Of a stretch of 21,119 bases of DNA, positions 9,361 through 19,718 are shown one piece after another. Origin of the DNA: Tieghemiomyces parasiticus (lineage: Eukaryota; Kickxellomycota; Dimargaritomycetes; Dimargaritales; Dimargaritaceae); NCBI GenBank assembly GCA_027575765.1, contig JANBPT010000844.1, positions 1 through 21,119 on the forward strand, given 5' to 3'. The notes under the pieces are model-generated. The model had not been told where the DNA came from, ran no database searches, and saw only the letters and a program-made list of their open reading frames with translations. A program made the translations under genes and the position numbers. Numbering within the stretch: position 1 is the first letter of the stretch; every line of letters starts with the position of its first letter.

Positions 9361-9376
9361 GAGAGAGAGAGAGAGA
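9361..9376. repeat. (GA)8 microsatellite
   Basis: Sixteen bases of perfect GA dinucleotide repeat, preceded by AATAA, in the non-coding region downstream of END3. Confidence 0.9.
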
Positions 9377-9461
9377 AGGGGGCGTTTAATTGCGCGGTGA
9401 CTACAGATGACGAATACCATTTAGAAGAGTAGGCGTGTGCCTAAAATTAGAGGTAATACAT

Positions 9462-9478
9462 ACACACACACACACACA
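9462..9478. repeat. (AC)8 microsatellite
   Basis: A perfect AC repeat follows two ATAC-like units, about 70 nt beyond the END3 stop codon and probably within or near its 3' UTR. Confidence 0.9.
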
Positions 9479-9548
9479 ACAACATCAACAACTACAGGAA
9501 AAGTAAGGGCCACGGCATCATTCCCTAGACTCATACTTGCGCCTACTG

Positions 9549-11042
9549 CTACTGCTGGGCTTCCAGCCCCCGCAGTTTTTCCCGACCCTCCTCTAGATAC
9601 CGATTCAAGTACGCCTTGTCTTGGTTTAGCACCGCTACCGCCTCGCGCACATCCCGGAGGACCGCACGGTGGCGATCGAGTTCATGTTCCCGCTGACGCA
9701 TTTGGTCCCGAAGCTGGTACGGCCGGGTGGCAATTTCGTCCTTGCGTTGTTCCTTGTACGCCAGCATGTCCGTCAACTCTTTGATCGTGGCCGACGGTGC
9801 GCTGGTCGATTCGGTCGACAGTTTGTCCGCTCGCTCGGCCGTCCGTTCGGCCTGCTCGATTTGGCCCTCGAGGGATTTGAGCTCGGCGCGCAATTTTTGC
9901 TCCTCGTCAAGGATGGCCGCCGCACTCGACGGCACCGTGGATCCCTTGCCACCACCACCTGTGGTGGACGAGGCAAATGTGGACTTGGCGCCGTACGTGC
10001 TGCCCCCCAGTTTGGATAGATACCCATCGGCTAGGGTAACGTTCTTGGACTTTTGACCAAACAATCCCGGTGAGCTGTTAGAAGCCGGTGAGCTGCCTGC
10101 GCCGGTGGGAGATGTAGCGGCGGTGTACCGTAACGAGTCGTTCAGCTTAAGCGAGTTCTGGATGATGTCCTGGATGCTGGCCGGCAGGGTGGGAGGAATC
10201 GGAACGCCGCGGGCGGCGAAGGCCAGAATATGGAGCAATATAATGAACTGCTCCTTGTTGAGCACCTGGAGTTTCCGGACGTCCACTAGATTCCAGTACT
10301 TGACCACCTGATCCCAGGGCAGTCCCTGCTGGCGCAGAAAATCGTTGAGATAAAGTAAGGATACCGTTTCGGCGCCCCGGCGGAACTGGTTGAAGCGCGC
10401 CTCGTAGGTCGACCGCTCTGTCGGCGGAATGTACCACGTAAAGGCCTCCCCGGCGGAGGGACCAGCAGCAGCAGCCGCAGCTGAACCGCCGCCGGCTCCG
10501 GAGACATACCCCGCGCTAGCCGCGGGGGCCTGCTGGTTGGAGCGGAAGAGGTGTGCCTTAGTCTGAGGGATAAGCTGCGGCGGCAGTTGCGTGGGTAGCT
10601 GTAGGAGTTGGCCACCCAGGATCAGGTACACGAGCTTCATGGCGACGCAAAACTCGTCCTGGTCCAGGGCCCCATCTCGGTCCATGTCAGCCAGCTCCCA
10701 GACCGCCCCAAGCTGGTGGCTAGGTAGGTTCGATTGCACCAGAACGTTGCGGGCGCTTTCACCTAGGGGTTCAGAGTAAAGACGGGGGGGGAGAAGGTGT
10801 GAATAGGACAGCGACCAGGAGGAGGGGAGAGGGTCAGAGAAGTTAGCTGAGTGCACAGAGAGGTGCGGCACAAGCTGAAAATTACCATGTCATGATTGGG
10901 GGTCTCCACCCCCCCCACCCCATTACCGCAGCCGGGTGATGGGCTCTCATCTTAACTACTCACCTCTCAGGACACCGTTGACGGGGCCTGCGTTTTGGAA
11001 GATGGCGCTGTACTGCGCATAGTCATTGCCCGTAATCTCCAT
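9549..11042 (-). CDS. END3: END3-type EH-domain endocytosis protein (2 exons)
   Basis: Join 11042-10964 and 10762-9549; the 201-nt intron has a GTGAGT donor and a CCCCTAG acceptor. The product is 430 residues. An N-terminal EH domain (about 8-95) contains a complete EF-hand loop, DMDRDGALDQDE, at 52-63. A second, calcium-site-less EH-like domain lies at about 135-222 (TWYIPPTERS, then WNLVDVRKLQVLNKEQF). A Ser/Gly/Thr-rich linker follows (about 240-308), then coiled coils at about 310-345 and 353-428. This order matches End3, which with Pan1 and Sla1 organises actin-dependent endocytic sites at the plasma membrane. It is longer than yeast End3 (349 residues) through the Ala/Gly insert at about 105-133 and the linker. 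The splice joins LRG and ESARNV exactly inside the EH consensus, which supports the model and the ATG at 11042. Confidence 0.92.
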
Positions 11043-11899
11043 AGTGTCGGGGAATGCCAAGGCCGGTCGTAGTGAATATGGAAGGTTGTGAGCCAGATGA
11101 CAGGGTCGGTGCGTATGGTGGGGGATGGTCAGACAGTAGCATCCAGCCGATGAGGAACGGAATAACAGGGACGGTTGAAATGCGATGGCGCGAAGACAGC
11201 TAGTTCGGTCAAATGTGCAAGTTGTGTTTGACAAGGCAGCAAATGTGTGGACCCGAAGGTGTGTTAGGCACGCCTTGCAATGCTGACGTATGGCGGTCCA
11301 CCTTCCTTCTGTCCTTGGTGGTTTCAGTAGCCCCCCCTCCCCCTCTCTCTTGTGTAGTCAGCAGGTGGGGAAGGGGGAGGGACTCCCACCGATTAGGGTG
11401 AGGCTCAGGAGGGTTAGAGCGACTCAACCACATCACCATTTCTGATGCCAAGCCCCCTCCCCCACAAAGCCCAGTGCTCACTTGGGATCTCCTGGTCGTT
11501 AAACCTTAGTTAAACCAACCCTGTACGGCTGAAGATAATACTATGTGTATATATTAGTGATACATTTGAGTAGATGTGGCAAAAATGAGTAGTGAGTATG
11601 GAAGGGGGGAGGGCAAATTACGGGGAGAGAGGATGAATGGATCAGCAGTGGTGCCGGAGTGAAATGCCGAATATTGGTCAGATCTGGAACAAAAGGCATT
11701 TGCTTTAACAAATGGGAGTGCTTGCGGATAGGGAGTCGCCAAGCTTGGTACTCAATACCACTGGGTGCCAATTATAGCGACGACAAGGAATGACAATACT
11801 CAACAATCATAATATGGGGGGGGGGAGAGACGGCGATAGGAAATCGGCTGCATTATACCGGGGTAAAAACCAAAGGGAAACAACGTCTAACACAACCCT
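11043..11899. other. Intergenic region between END3 start and the RA-PH gene stop
   Basis: Both neighbours are on the minus strand, so this holds the END3 promoter and 5' UTR and the 3' end of the RA-PH gene. There is a minus-strand GTGAGC donor-like site near 11480 preceded by ATTATCTTCAG, which could mark a 5' UTR exon. A G-run (11817-11826) and pyrimidine tracts are present. No coding segment is supported. Confidence 0.45.
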
Positions 11900-14800
11900 C
11901 TAAACTTTATGGTCACGCATAAAATGTTGTAATAGCCCGCGGGACTGTTTCTTGGCGACCGCCGGGTACGTGTCACTCCCGTTGCTACCGACTTTGCCAT
12001 TGCCACTATAACTCGGTCGCAACCGTGGCGGGGGCATGGTGGGGTTTGAGGGTATGACAGATTGACTGAACATTGAACCGGAACCACCTTTAGCACCGAT
12101 TAGCACATCAGATGACCGCTGGTTAGGCAGCTGGCGGTGGTAGCGGTGGTAGTGCCCGCCGCCGCCGTTGCCCTGTGGAATCCCGATGCCACCGCTGCTC
12201 AGGGTTGAAAACGTCTGGACCGAAGACATGGGCGATGCGCTGTGGTCGTTACCGTGAAACCCGCGGGGCGATCCAGAATGCAAGGAAGATGGTGGCGGCG
12301 GATACATCATACTGGAGGCGTGCGGGACGGAGGAACCATACATCGCGGCCGTCTCGTTTAAAGTGGGGTTACTGCTGGTGGACCGCGGCCCCGTGGGGAG
12401 GGGGTGCAGAGTGGAAGGCGGTACTGCATCATTGGCATTCGTGGGGGGGTGATCACGCGACGTCGAGTCGGGTCCAACTTCAAAAGCCGAGACGGGCGGA
12501 GTGGGTAGCGGATTATGCGACGACGTGGTGGCCGGCGTGACCAACGTCGACCGTGGCAAATCGAGCCGCGGAATCCACAGTTTGCCCTGGATCAAGTCGT
12601 CAACGGGGACCCCGCCGACATGCAAAAAGGCCTCTTTCCAGGCCTGGCATTCTTCCCACGACTCCACAAACACCTTATTGAGCACCCGCTTATCTGGGAT
12701 GTTCTTGAGGAACCCACCGGTCGCCACCGTGGATAGCGCCACCAGGCCGACCGGGGAAGTTGGGTAGTAAGCCGAGGTGGGCGTAGTGGAGCCGGAGCCG
12801 ATACTACCGGGGGGCAGGGGGAACCCGCTGGCGGATGAACCGTGGCCATCGCCAAACAGCGTGTCCCGACTACGAGCCCGATTACCGTACACATTCTCGG
12901 CGCTGGCGGCCGAGCGGTTGAGTCCAACGCCCGACGATGAGGAGGTCATCATGAACTGAGTGCCTCCACGGCGGTGGCTAGGCAGCGAGTAATTCTTGCG
13001 GAGCTGGGTGAGCGACTCCCCCACCAGGGTGATGCGGAAATGATAACGGTTACCCTCGTGGGTCAATTCCACACACACCTGGCCAAGGTTGGTAAGGTTA
13101 CCGGCGTTCATCAATCCGCTCCCGAAACCGGACCCGCCGCTACCGCCATTGCCGATGGAGAGGGCACTGAGATTAGGCGAGAGGGACCGGAGAGAGGATG
13201 CGGAGCTGGCCGGTCCAAAGTGGGAGGCAGCTGTCAGGGTACCCCGGCTTCGGAGTTGTTGGTAGACGGGGGAGGCCAGAGCAGTGACGTCGTCCTTAAA
13301 CAGCCAGAACTGGCCGCGGCAGAGGATGGCGTACCGGCGGCGGACCCCATAGCCGATACTACTCCTCTTGGACACCCAGCCGGTCTTATGGGTCAGGTCA
13401 GCCTGGTCCATGCTGGCCTCCAGGTGTGGTGATATCTCGCTTGGACGCTGGTCGGGTTGGCTGCCCGCAGCGTGAATATTAAGCTGCTGCAGGGTTTTGG
13501 ACTTGGACCGGAACATGGACGGGAATGTGCGGGGTTGAGGTTGGGTGTGGCGACCGGATCCGGTACCGTTGGTGGCGACCGAGGCGATACTAGACCGCCG
13601 GGACACCGATGCGGCCCGCCGGAGGGCGTCCTGTTGGGCCTTGGCAGCGCGTAGGGTGTCCGACTCGCGCTGGAGGCCAGTTAGGATCCGCCTCCAGTGT
13701 TCGTGCTCCATTATGTTCTGGGTCTTAACGGTGATATGCTGGTCACCCACCTGCACAGTGAGCATACCGCTACCGGAGGGACCACCGCCACCGCCACTCG
13801 GACCGCCCAGAGGGTGGGCGCTCGGGGTACCGGAAAGGGCTCCGACCGGCCCCACGGGCATCGACGGCGGGCGGCCGTTGTCAATGAGGTGTTGAAAGTG
13901 CGGGTTACGAGTTGCGGCGGTCGAGTTGGGGGGCGGGGACGCGGGCTCGTCCCACAGACCCGTACTACTGGGTTCGCAGACTTGTACCGGCTGCTGAAAA
14001 TCCATACAGCCAAGCGGCGTAGCGTCTGTCTTCTTCTTGTAGCATAGAAGCTTTAGGCCGCGCACGACGAACCATCGCAGTTTCCACGCAGGACTGAGGC
14101 CGTTCATGTAAAGCTTGAAGAGGTAACCCTCAGCGTAGTGGTGGTGGTACTCCAGCGGTGAGATATACACGAAGTCGTTGACATGCTGAAGTTCGACCAC
14201 GTCGAAGGCGGTAAGCGGGTAGGAACTGAGTCTACGGTTAGGATCGAGCCAATGTCCCGCGGCCACCCAGTATAGGCCGTACTGCTGGCGGAAGGACTCG
14301 AGAGACTGCCCGGCTGCGGGCTGGGTGCTGTGGTTACTGTCCGTGTCGAATCCCACGGGCTGGCCTGTCTGAGGTCCGTCGCCTGCGCTGCTGAGACTGC
14401 TGATACCGTACTCCGAAGTCCGACGGTGGGCCCCGCCGGTGCCGAACAAGTCTCGCTTGGATCGCCCGTTACCGGTCCCACTGGTCTCCACGGGGGTGCC
14501 GTCGGTGGCGGTGGCGAACGGCGACCAGATATTGCAGCGGAGCATACAAATGTCGCGGGCTTGGGTCACGGTGAGCCCCATGGGGAAACTGAATTGCTTC
14601 CACAGATCTTTCGCGACATAGCGTATGTAGATGGTGGTGGAACTGTTGGACGAGCCGCTGAGGGTGCTATCGTGGATCTTGCGGACCGGGGAAGCGTGGC
14701 CCGAGTCATAATTCTCCAAATCCGGTTCGAGGCCAGGGGCCAAGAACGTCGGGGGATCCGCAACCATCATCATAGTATCTAGTAGAGAGTCGGCCTTGCC

Positions 14801-15043
14801 TGAGTGGGGTGGCGTATCGGGTAGGGTCGGGGTCGATATGGACTTGGGAGACGATGGAGTGAGTGGCGAGGAGATGGGGGAAAGCGAGTCCCGACGGGGT
14901 GAAGCGGGACTCGGCGTGGCGGGCGGTAGGGACTCGGCAACGTATGCCGGTAACCGAGGGCGGGTGTGTGCAGTGAGGGAGAAGCCGGGGATATCCGACT
15001 CCTCATAAAAGGTTGTCGAGTAGAGAGGCACAAGGTCTACCAT
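11900..15043 (-). CDS. RA/FERM-F1-like plus tandem PH domain protein, 1047 aa, single exon
   Basis: One uninterrupted 1047-residue frame starting at an ATG in a CCATGG context. The N-terminus (1-130) is Ser/Pro-rich. A ubiquitin-like Ras-association or FERM F1-type domain follows in two parts: IYIRYVAKDLWKQFSF at about 138, and YGLYWVAAGHWLDPNRRLSS at about 255-274 through VVELQ. PH domain 1 begins at about 302 (AEGYLFKLYMNG, then KLRWFVVRGLKLLCYKK).It is interrupted by a disordered insert (about 365-425) and ends with the conserved Trp near 450 (EHEHWRRILTGLQ). PH domain 2 runs from about 551 (KTGWVSKRSS, RRRYAILCRGQFWLFKDD) to about 808 (FVESWEECQAWKEAFLHVG), also with long inserts. The tail is Ser/Gly/Pro-rich and ends in a basic RDHKV. 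A cortical adaptor binding phosphoinositides and a small GTPase is inference from architecture. No gene name is recognised. Confidence 0.88.
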   Translation of the reverse strand: MVDLVPLYSTTFYEESDIPGFSLTAHTRPRLPAYVAESLPPATPSPASPRRDSLSPISSPLTPSSPKSISTPTLPDTPPHSGKADSLLDTMMMVADPPTFLAPGLEPDLENYDSGHASPVRKIHDSTLSGSSNSSTTIYIRYVAKDLWKQFSFPMGLTVTQARDICMLRCNIWSPFATATDGTPVETSGTGNGRSKRDLFGTGGAHRRTSEYGISSLSSAGDGPQTGQPVGFDTDSNHSTQPAAGQSLESFRQQYGLYWVAAGHWLDPNRRLSSYPLTAFDVVELQHVNDFVYISPLEYHHHYAEGYLFKLYMNGLSPAWKLRWFVVRGLKLLCYKKKTDATPLGCMDFQQPVQVCEPSSTGLWDEPASPPPNSTAATRNPHFQHLIDNGRPPSMPVGPVGALSGTPSAHPLGGPSGGGGGPSGSGMLTVQVGDQHITVKTQNIMEHEHWRRILTGLQRESDTLRAAKAQQDALRRAASVSRRSSIASVATNGTGSGRHTQPQPRTFPSMFRSKSKTLQQLNIHAAGSQPDQRPSEISPHLEASMDQADLTHKTGWVSKRSSIGYGVRRRYAILCRGQFWLFKDDVTALASPVYQQLRSRGTLTAASHFGPASSASSLRSLSPNLSALSIGNGGSGGSGFGSGLMNAGNLTNLGQVCVELTHEGNRYHFRITLVGESLTQLRKNYSLPSHRRGGTQFMMTSSSSGVGLNRSAASAENVYGNRARSRDTLFGDGHGSSASGFPLPPGSIGSGSTTPTSAYYPTSPVGLVALSTVATGGFLKNIPDKRVLNKVFVESWEECQAWKEAFLHVGGVPVDDLIQGKLWIPRLDLPRSTLVTPATTSSHNPLPTPPVSAFEVGPDSTSRDHPPTNANDAVPPSTLHPLPTGPRSTSSNPTLNETAAMYGSSVPHASSMMYPPPPSSLHSGSPRGFHGNDHSASPMSSVQTFSTLSSGGIGIPQGNGGGGHYHRYHRQLPNQRSSDVLIGAKGGSGSMFSQSVIPSNPTMPPPRLRPSYSGNGKVGSNGSDTYPAVAKKQSRGLLQHFMRDHKV

Positions 15044-16242
15044 GGCAGCAAAGCGGGCGGACAGGACTATATACCCTGCACGGCGGATTTAAGGAGTAGT
15101 ATGTGTGGATTGGTGGTCAAGATAGCCCCAGGGGGATCAAACGGGACGGCCGAGCGGACCGGGGGGCGTCGGACCGGAGCAAGGGGCTTGGGATTTAGAG
15201 TCGCGGTATGCACTGTGGGGCCGGCGTTAAGAAAAGCAGACCAGACAGCGTAGGCGCAAGGTAGGGTGGTGGAAAAGGTAATGTAGAGCTGAGAGGCCGG
15301 GATGAGGAGCCTAAAGCCTCCAGGTCAAGGGTAGGACACTATTACAACTCAAACCAGGGGGTGAATAGTAAAAGGAGACCTCTGCCTTAGCAATGTCGGT
15401 GACAGCAGCACGGCAGAAGAGTTGGGGCGGGAAAACGGTGGCTGCAGATGGAAGGTTTCACTGACTCAGCGGACAGGTGGTCTCAAGAATAATTGGGAGA
15501 ATCAAAGCCGTTGCTTGATGCGCCAGGGGTAATGAAGAAAATGGAGCGACGCCAGAGGTGGAGGGGGGACTTCAGCCGAGGGGGTCGTCCGTGAGGCTCG
15601 GTTGGAAAGGAAACTTAGCGAGCACGGAGAATGGGCTAGTGTGCACTAGTGAATGACGCAGTTAGCTGGCCGTCGTAAGCTGCTCGAGATGGGGCTTGGT
15701 GGTGGATTTGGGAGGCTGATCCGTGTGGTGTATCGCCATACGAAAAGTGGAATTCACTGACGGTGGCTTCGAGAGTAAAGATCCAAGAACCTAGTGGCTG
15801 CAGGACGGCGCGGGTTGCTGGAGTCGACCACAGCTGAGAGGGGTTGGATAATCCGAAGTGAATTGGTGCGGCGAGCGGGGGGGGGAGGCGGATACTCGTG
15901 GAGCAAATGGGGAATAATGGCTGTACGTGGAGAGGATCGATAATGGGTAAGGGTAGATGATAATCTATATTGTTGGGGCAGTCCTAGGGAGAGATAGGCA
16001 TGGCGAACGGGGAACCATCGAAGTGGATTTTTGTAGGCGAAGAGGGGGGTTGTTCAAGACGGATAGGGGGAGTGCAGGTGCAACGTGGTTAGAGATGTGG
16101 CGGCGAAAGAGCGGTAGGCAACACCCAGAGTCAGCTCATCGGCGGGCAGAAGTGAAGATGGACAGCAGCAGGCTGACACGTCAGACAAATCAAGTGTAAG
16201 CCGAGGATCGCCCTGGACCCGTCATGCCACCTTGACCTGTTC
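15044..16242. other. Non-coding stretch upstream of the RA-PH gene
   Basis: Contains TATATA about 25 bp upstream of the RA-PH ATG (15067-15073, too close to be a certain TATA box) and purine-rich plus-strand sequence throughout. Short open frames (15957-16199 +) show no family features. The gene promoter is expected here. Confidence 0.4.
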
Positions 16243-16543
16243 CTAGCTCGGCTCTTCAGTTGTCTCATACATCTCCGTTTGCCAGCCCTCCTTGACCTCG
16301 CTACTTCCGAACAGCTGGACGGACGTGACTCGAACCCGTCCGGCAGCCCTGAGCCGTGCAGCTGGGAAAGAATCTTAGCTACGCCATCCTGGTAGTCCCC
16401 GAAATGCCCATCACGAAACTGTCCCTACTGGTTTTGTAAGGTTGGCCCATCCAATTTTGGTGCTGTCGGACAAGACTGATACTTACGGTGCTACTGGGTT
16501 ATTCACTGGGGCAATGGAACGACAGGCGGTGCTGAGGGCTGAT
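16243..16543 (-). CDS. Candidate 3'-terminal exons of an unidentified minus-strand gene
   Basis: Two segments fit a spliced C-terminus: 16543-16487 (acceptor TTGGCAG, donor GTAAGT) and 16348-16243 (acceptor GGCTCAG, stop TAG at 16243-16245). A GCTAAG branch-like site precedes the second acceptor. The phases match (two bases plus one), giving ...IAPVNNPVAPAAGRV... and an acidic end ...EMYETTEEPS. The family is not recognised. A competing frame across 16438-16300 is also open, so the assignment is tentative. Confidence 0.3.
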
Positions 16544-17173
16544 CTGCCAATAAGGTACATTGAACGGCGTTGAAGTGCTTCGGGCATGACGGTCGTGGAA
16601 GGTAAATTATATAGTGTAAACATACGGTGAATAAACATAAGGTTAATGGGAATGTCGCAGGTTGGACATGCGGATGGAATACCGTTCAGAGGTCAAGGCA
16701 CACGATACTGTAGTCCAAGATTAGCATGCCCCACAGATATGGTTGCAGTGGTGATGGACTGTGCACTCCAGCTAGAGTCCGAATAATCGCAGAAAGTTAG
16801 AGGCAGGTCAGGGTTGGATCAACATTGTGGCAAGTATAGGGCCTGGACGGAAAGGTGTCCGTTTTAAGGAGTCTGACGAAGAGAGTGGAAGGCGAGGGCG
16901 AACTCAATTCAAGCCGTGAGGAGTGAAAGATGGCGCTTTGGATACAGGACATGGGGAGAGAGCTTCGCGCAGCCTCAGCCCGGTGGGTGGGGGGGGGGAG
17001 GAATGCTGTGCGGTTATTCTAACCAAGCCATTACTACCGCAATCAAAAGGGTGGGGGAGTATATACGTGTTGCCCAGCTGAGGTGGACTAATCTATCAAC
17101 ACTTGGTGGTGAGAACGTATACCACCTTCAGGGGGGAATAGCTACAGATATATCAATTGAGACTGACGTATAC

Positions 17174-17303
17174 CCGCAGGTTTCATATCCGAAGCCCCAC
17201 TTCCGCCAATATCAGTAATATCGATACCCATAGGGATAGCGTGGTGAGGGCCGTTAGGTTGAAAAGAGCATGCCATGTAGATCAGAGAGGAAAATGAAGG
17301 CAG
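17174..17303 (-). CDS. Candidate internal exon of an unidentified minus-strand gene
   Basis: Starts right after a strong acceptor (TTTTTTTTCCCCGCAG) and is open to a GTATAC donor-like site at 17173, or to a TAG at 17142 if not spliced. It reads ...FQPNGPHHAIPMGIDITDIG.... A further possible exon lies just upstream, ending at a GTAAGT donor at 17532, but all three frames are open there and phases do not join simply. No homology is recognised. Confidence 0.28.
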
Positions 17304-18426
17304 CTGCGGGGAAAAAAAACCACAATCGTGCAACGCTGCGTACAATAGTCTGACTATGTGCCACACCGGACGCTTAAGAAGGGTTGCCAAACGTAGTGTC
17401 ACAGCTATCATTATGACTGAATTGAGAGAAGATAGTACACGTTGTGGAAACATTAATGTACACTGGACACCGATTGTGAGAAATACAGTGAGGTTTTTGG
17501 ACTTGACATCCAACGAAAAGTGAATCACTTACGTGCTCTTCGGGCGCGGGCGACCGCTACGAATGGTGCGGAAATAACTAAGAGGACCGCGCGGTGGAGG
17601 CTGGGAGTTTTGGTCGTTGATGTACAGTCGATCAAGCAAGTGACTAGAAGGGCCAAGGCGGATTACGTCGATTGCTGGTCGGCCGGCCGTATAAGGTGAT
17701 GTTTAAATAGTTATGGCTCTAAAGGAAAAAAACGAGTAAGCAAAGGGCGCTGCGAGGGCAACGTGTAAGCACGGAAGGGGGGAGGAAGAGAAGGAGGTAC
17801 GTCAGGAGAAGGGATATTGCAGCGCGCAATCATGAGCGAAGGATCAGCCAAGGGGACAAATCGGCGTCAGCGAGCGGGTTAGAGCCAAGGTCAGTCACAA
17901 TTTCTGGGTAAAGCAAAAGTGGAGATCAAAAGGCCACGTTTTGCTAGGCGTACCTGGTCTTATGTAGTCTGGGAGTTGAGGAAGAAGGGGATGCCCAGCG
18001 CGGTAGGCGAGGACCAATGGCCAAGAGTGGACTTTGGCGGCATATAGGCAGGGTCAAATAGAGCCAAGCATTGATCGACAGCTGGGGACGTAACTGTTGC
18101 AATCGCACCACGTGTGACTGGTTCAGAGGAAGCGAAAAAGGGACCGAGTGGATCGATATTACCGTTCTAGATTATGAGAGCGAGTTCATGGCGTGAGGCG
18201 CCGCGATGGAGCAAGGGGTAGGGCTAGGGGCGGTGCCCAGCACTACGCGTGCGGTCGGCGGGTGTGAAATAGATAGGGGCTAATGATGAGGGGGAGTACC
18301 TTGTCACACTATGTCCTAGGGAACTGGCATATAGCCAAGGACTACGTAGTGCACCTTTGGCGTCGACGAGGAGCGCTGGTTAGGGCAAGACTGAATGCTG
18401 GGTCGGAGAGGTGGGCATAGACTCAC

Positions 18427-19047
18427 AGCCGCAATCCGTCCAACCTGCACCTCGAGCAGTGCCACGCGACGCTGACTAACCCCGTCCCACCGGCCATGAT
18501 AGTGGAATGGCATAGACACGGGGGGGCGAGTTACAGCGTGGTGGCGTGACCGGCACCCTTGGGAACGGCGGTAGTGAATATAGACTGGAGGGGGGAAATG
18601 AGCCGGCGCAGTAAGACAGGCGGGGCCGACCCAGGCGTGTCGACAGCAAGGGCCCTGCTCCCGGTCCCAGCTGAGAGATTGCAGGAGTCGACCCCTGTGC
18701 TAAAGAAGGTATTCAGTCGTTTGGAGCAGGAAATAGCCGAGTGGACCAGCTCTAATTCACGGCGCATGTGCAGTAGAGTGGAGGTGGATAAGTCTAAAGG
18801 AGAAAATAAGGGAATGTACACGGCCGGCTCAATGTAGAGTTGTGCCGACCGACGCCCTGCGCCGGAAATTCCGAAAACGTGGAGTCGAGGTGGTATGAAG
18901 AGCTGTACTTTAGGGAGGGTGGTGAAGGAGGAGCTGGGGGTTGGGTCGCCACTAAAGGGGGGGGGGTGAATCAGGGTCCCGGTAATAGGTCGCCGCGTAG
19001 CAGGTATCGCCCAACCGGTACGGTAGAGCTGTCATCCAGTGGCCGGA
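18427..19047 (-). CDS. Candidate exons of an unidentified minus-strand gene
   Basis: A minus-strand frame is free of stops for about 510 nt, from an acceptor-like ACAG before 19042 to a donor-like GTAACT at 18534. It joins in phase to a 49-nt exon 18475-18427 (acceptor GGTTAG, donor GTGAGT). A 51-nt intron with CCCTAACC branch and acceptor follows to at least 18375. The encoded text includes LLHMRRELELVHSAIS and a helical LQRRVALLEVQVGRIAA. Codons are mostly C/G-ending, like the confident genes. N- and C-terminal ends are unresolved: an alternative start of the long exon at 18951 joins to a GTGAGG donor at 19066. No family is recognised. Confidence 0.4.
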
Positions 19048-19718
19048 TAGCGTGTAATGTCCTCACCCGTAGTCTCGAAATGCCTGCTTCTTTGCTGGTA
19101 TCGCGTGAGGTGATTGGTACCGACTTTATTATCCTTCACCAGGAGATGGCGGGAAGAAACGGGTGGACGGCGGAAGGTGTTCGAGCGGCGCAAATCACCG
19201 GCCCACGGCCTTATCGTGCACACGAAACGGAGCCCGCCCCTGGCCTTTGTAGTAATCATTCGGGCTAATGTGTGGCCAGCGACCACGTTGTGCCGGACCG
19301 ATTGCGCCGTTTATTTGTAGGATCTGTTCACTGCACGCCAGCTGGTCAGGCTAGGTGCACGTACCGGCTGAAGGCTTGACCTTGGGCTACACATTATGCC
19401 AGCGAAAAGAATCAGCAAGAATTAGCACTACAGCTGAAGAGTGGTCGCTGTCGCCTGGGCCTGGGTCCTTGACACTCACACAGAGTGGTTCACTATCCGC
19501 CCTTGTCAACAAGAATGGCCGGCGTCAATTCTGGTGAACTCATTGTGTTGCCGAGATCCGGCGGACTTCCCTCATGTACAGCCATAGGACTAGTGCTTAA
19601 TAGCCACCTAAACGAGCATCTCCCCGTACCTCACGACTCAGCCGCGGCCCATTGTGTAATTCCATGCGCTTGGCCGCATACATGGCAGCCACGTCGTCCC
19701 TATTCCAGACTGCCGCCA

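Larger units (their letters stand above)
7854..9548. other. Unassigned region with scattered minus-strand splice signals
   Basis: No complete gene model can be supported. Minus-strand donor-like sites occur near 8389 (GTAAGT), 8827 (GTAAGT) and 8959 (GTAAAC), with acceptor-like sites upstream of each. This suggests 5' exons of the peroxiredoxin-like gene or a separate small intron-rich gene. Several frames stay open because the DNA is GC-rich, so open frames alone are weak evidence. The END3 3' UTR presumably occupies the right end, which holds two microsatellites. Confidence 0.4.

Noticed and set aside
12974..14782. Plus-strand open frames of 110-152 codons opposite the RA-PH gene.
   Set aside because: They lie wholly within a well-supported minus-strand coding exon, and their composition is the complement of its codons.
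16316..16389. tRNA-like 74-nt segment on the minus strand with a near-perfect B box (GGTTCGAGTCA), an A-box-like TAGCTAAG at the right spacing and a 6-bp acceptor-like stem.
   Set aside because: The D loop lacks the GG pair, the anticodon stem has mismatches and the anticodon loop is not canonical. The same bases fit an intron branch site and a coding exon. A tRNA scan would decide.
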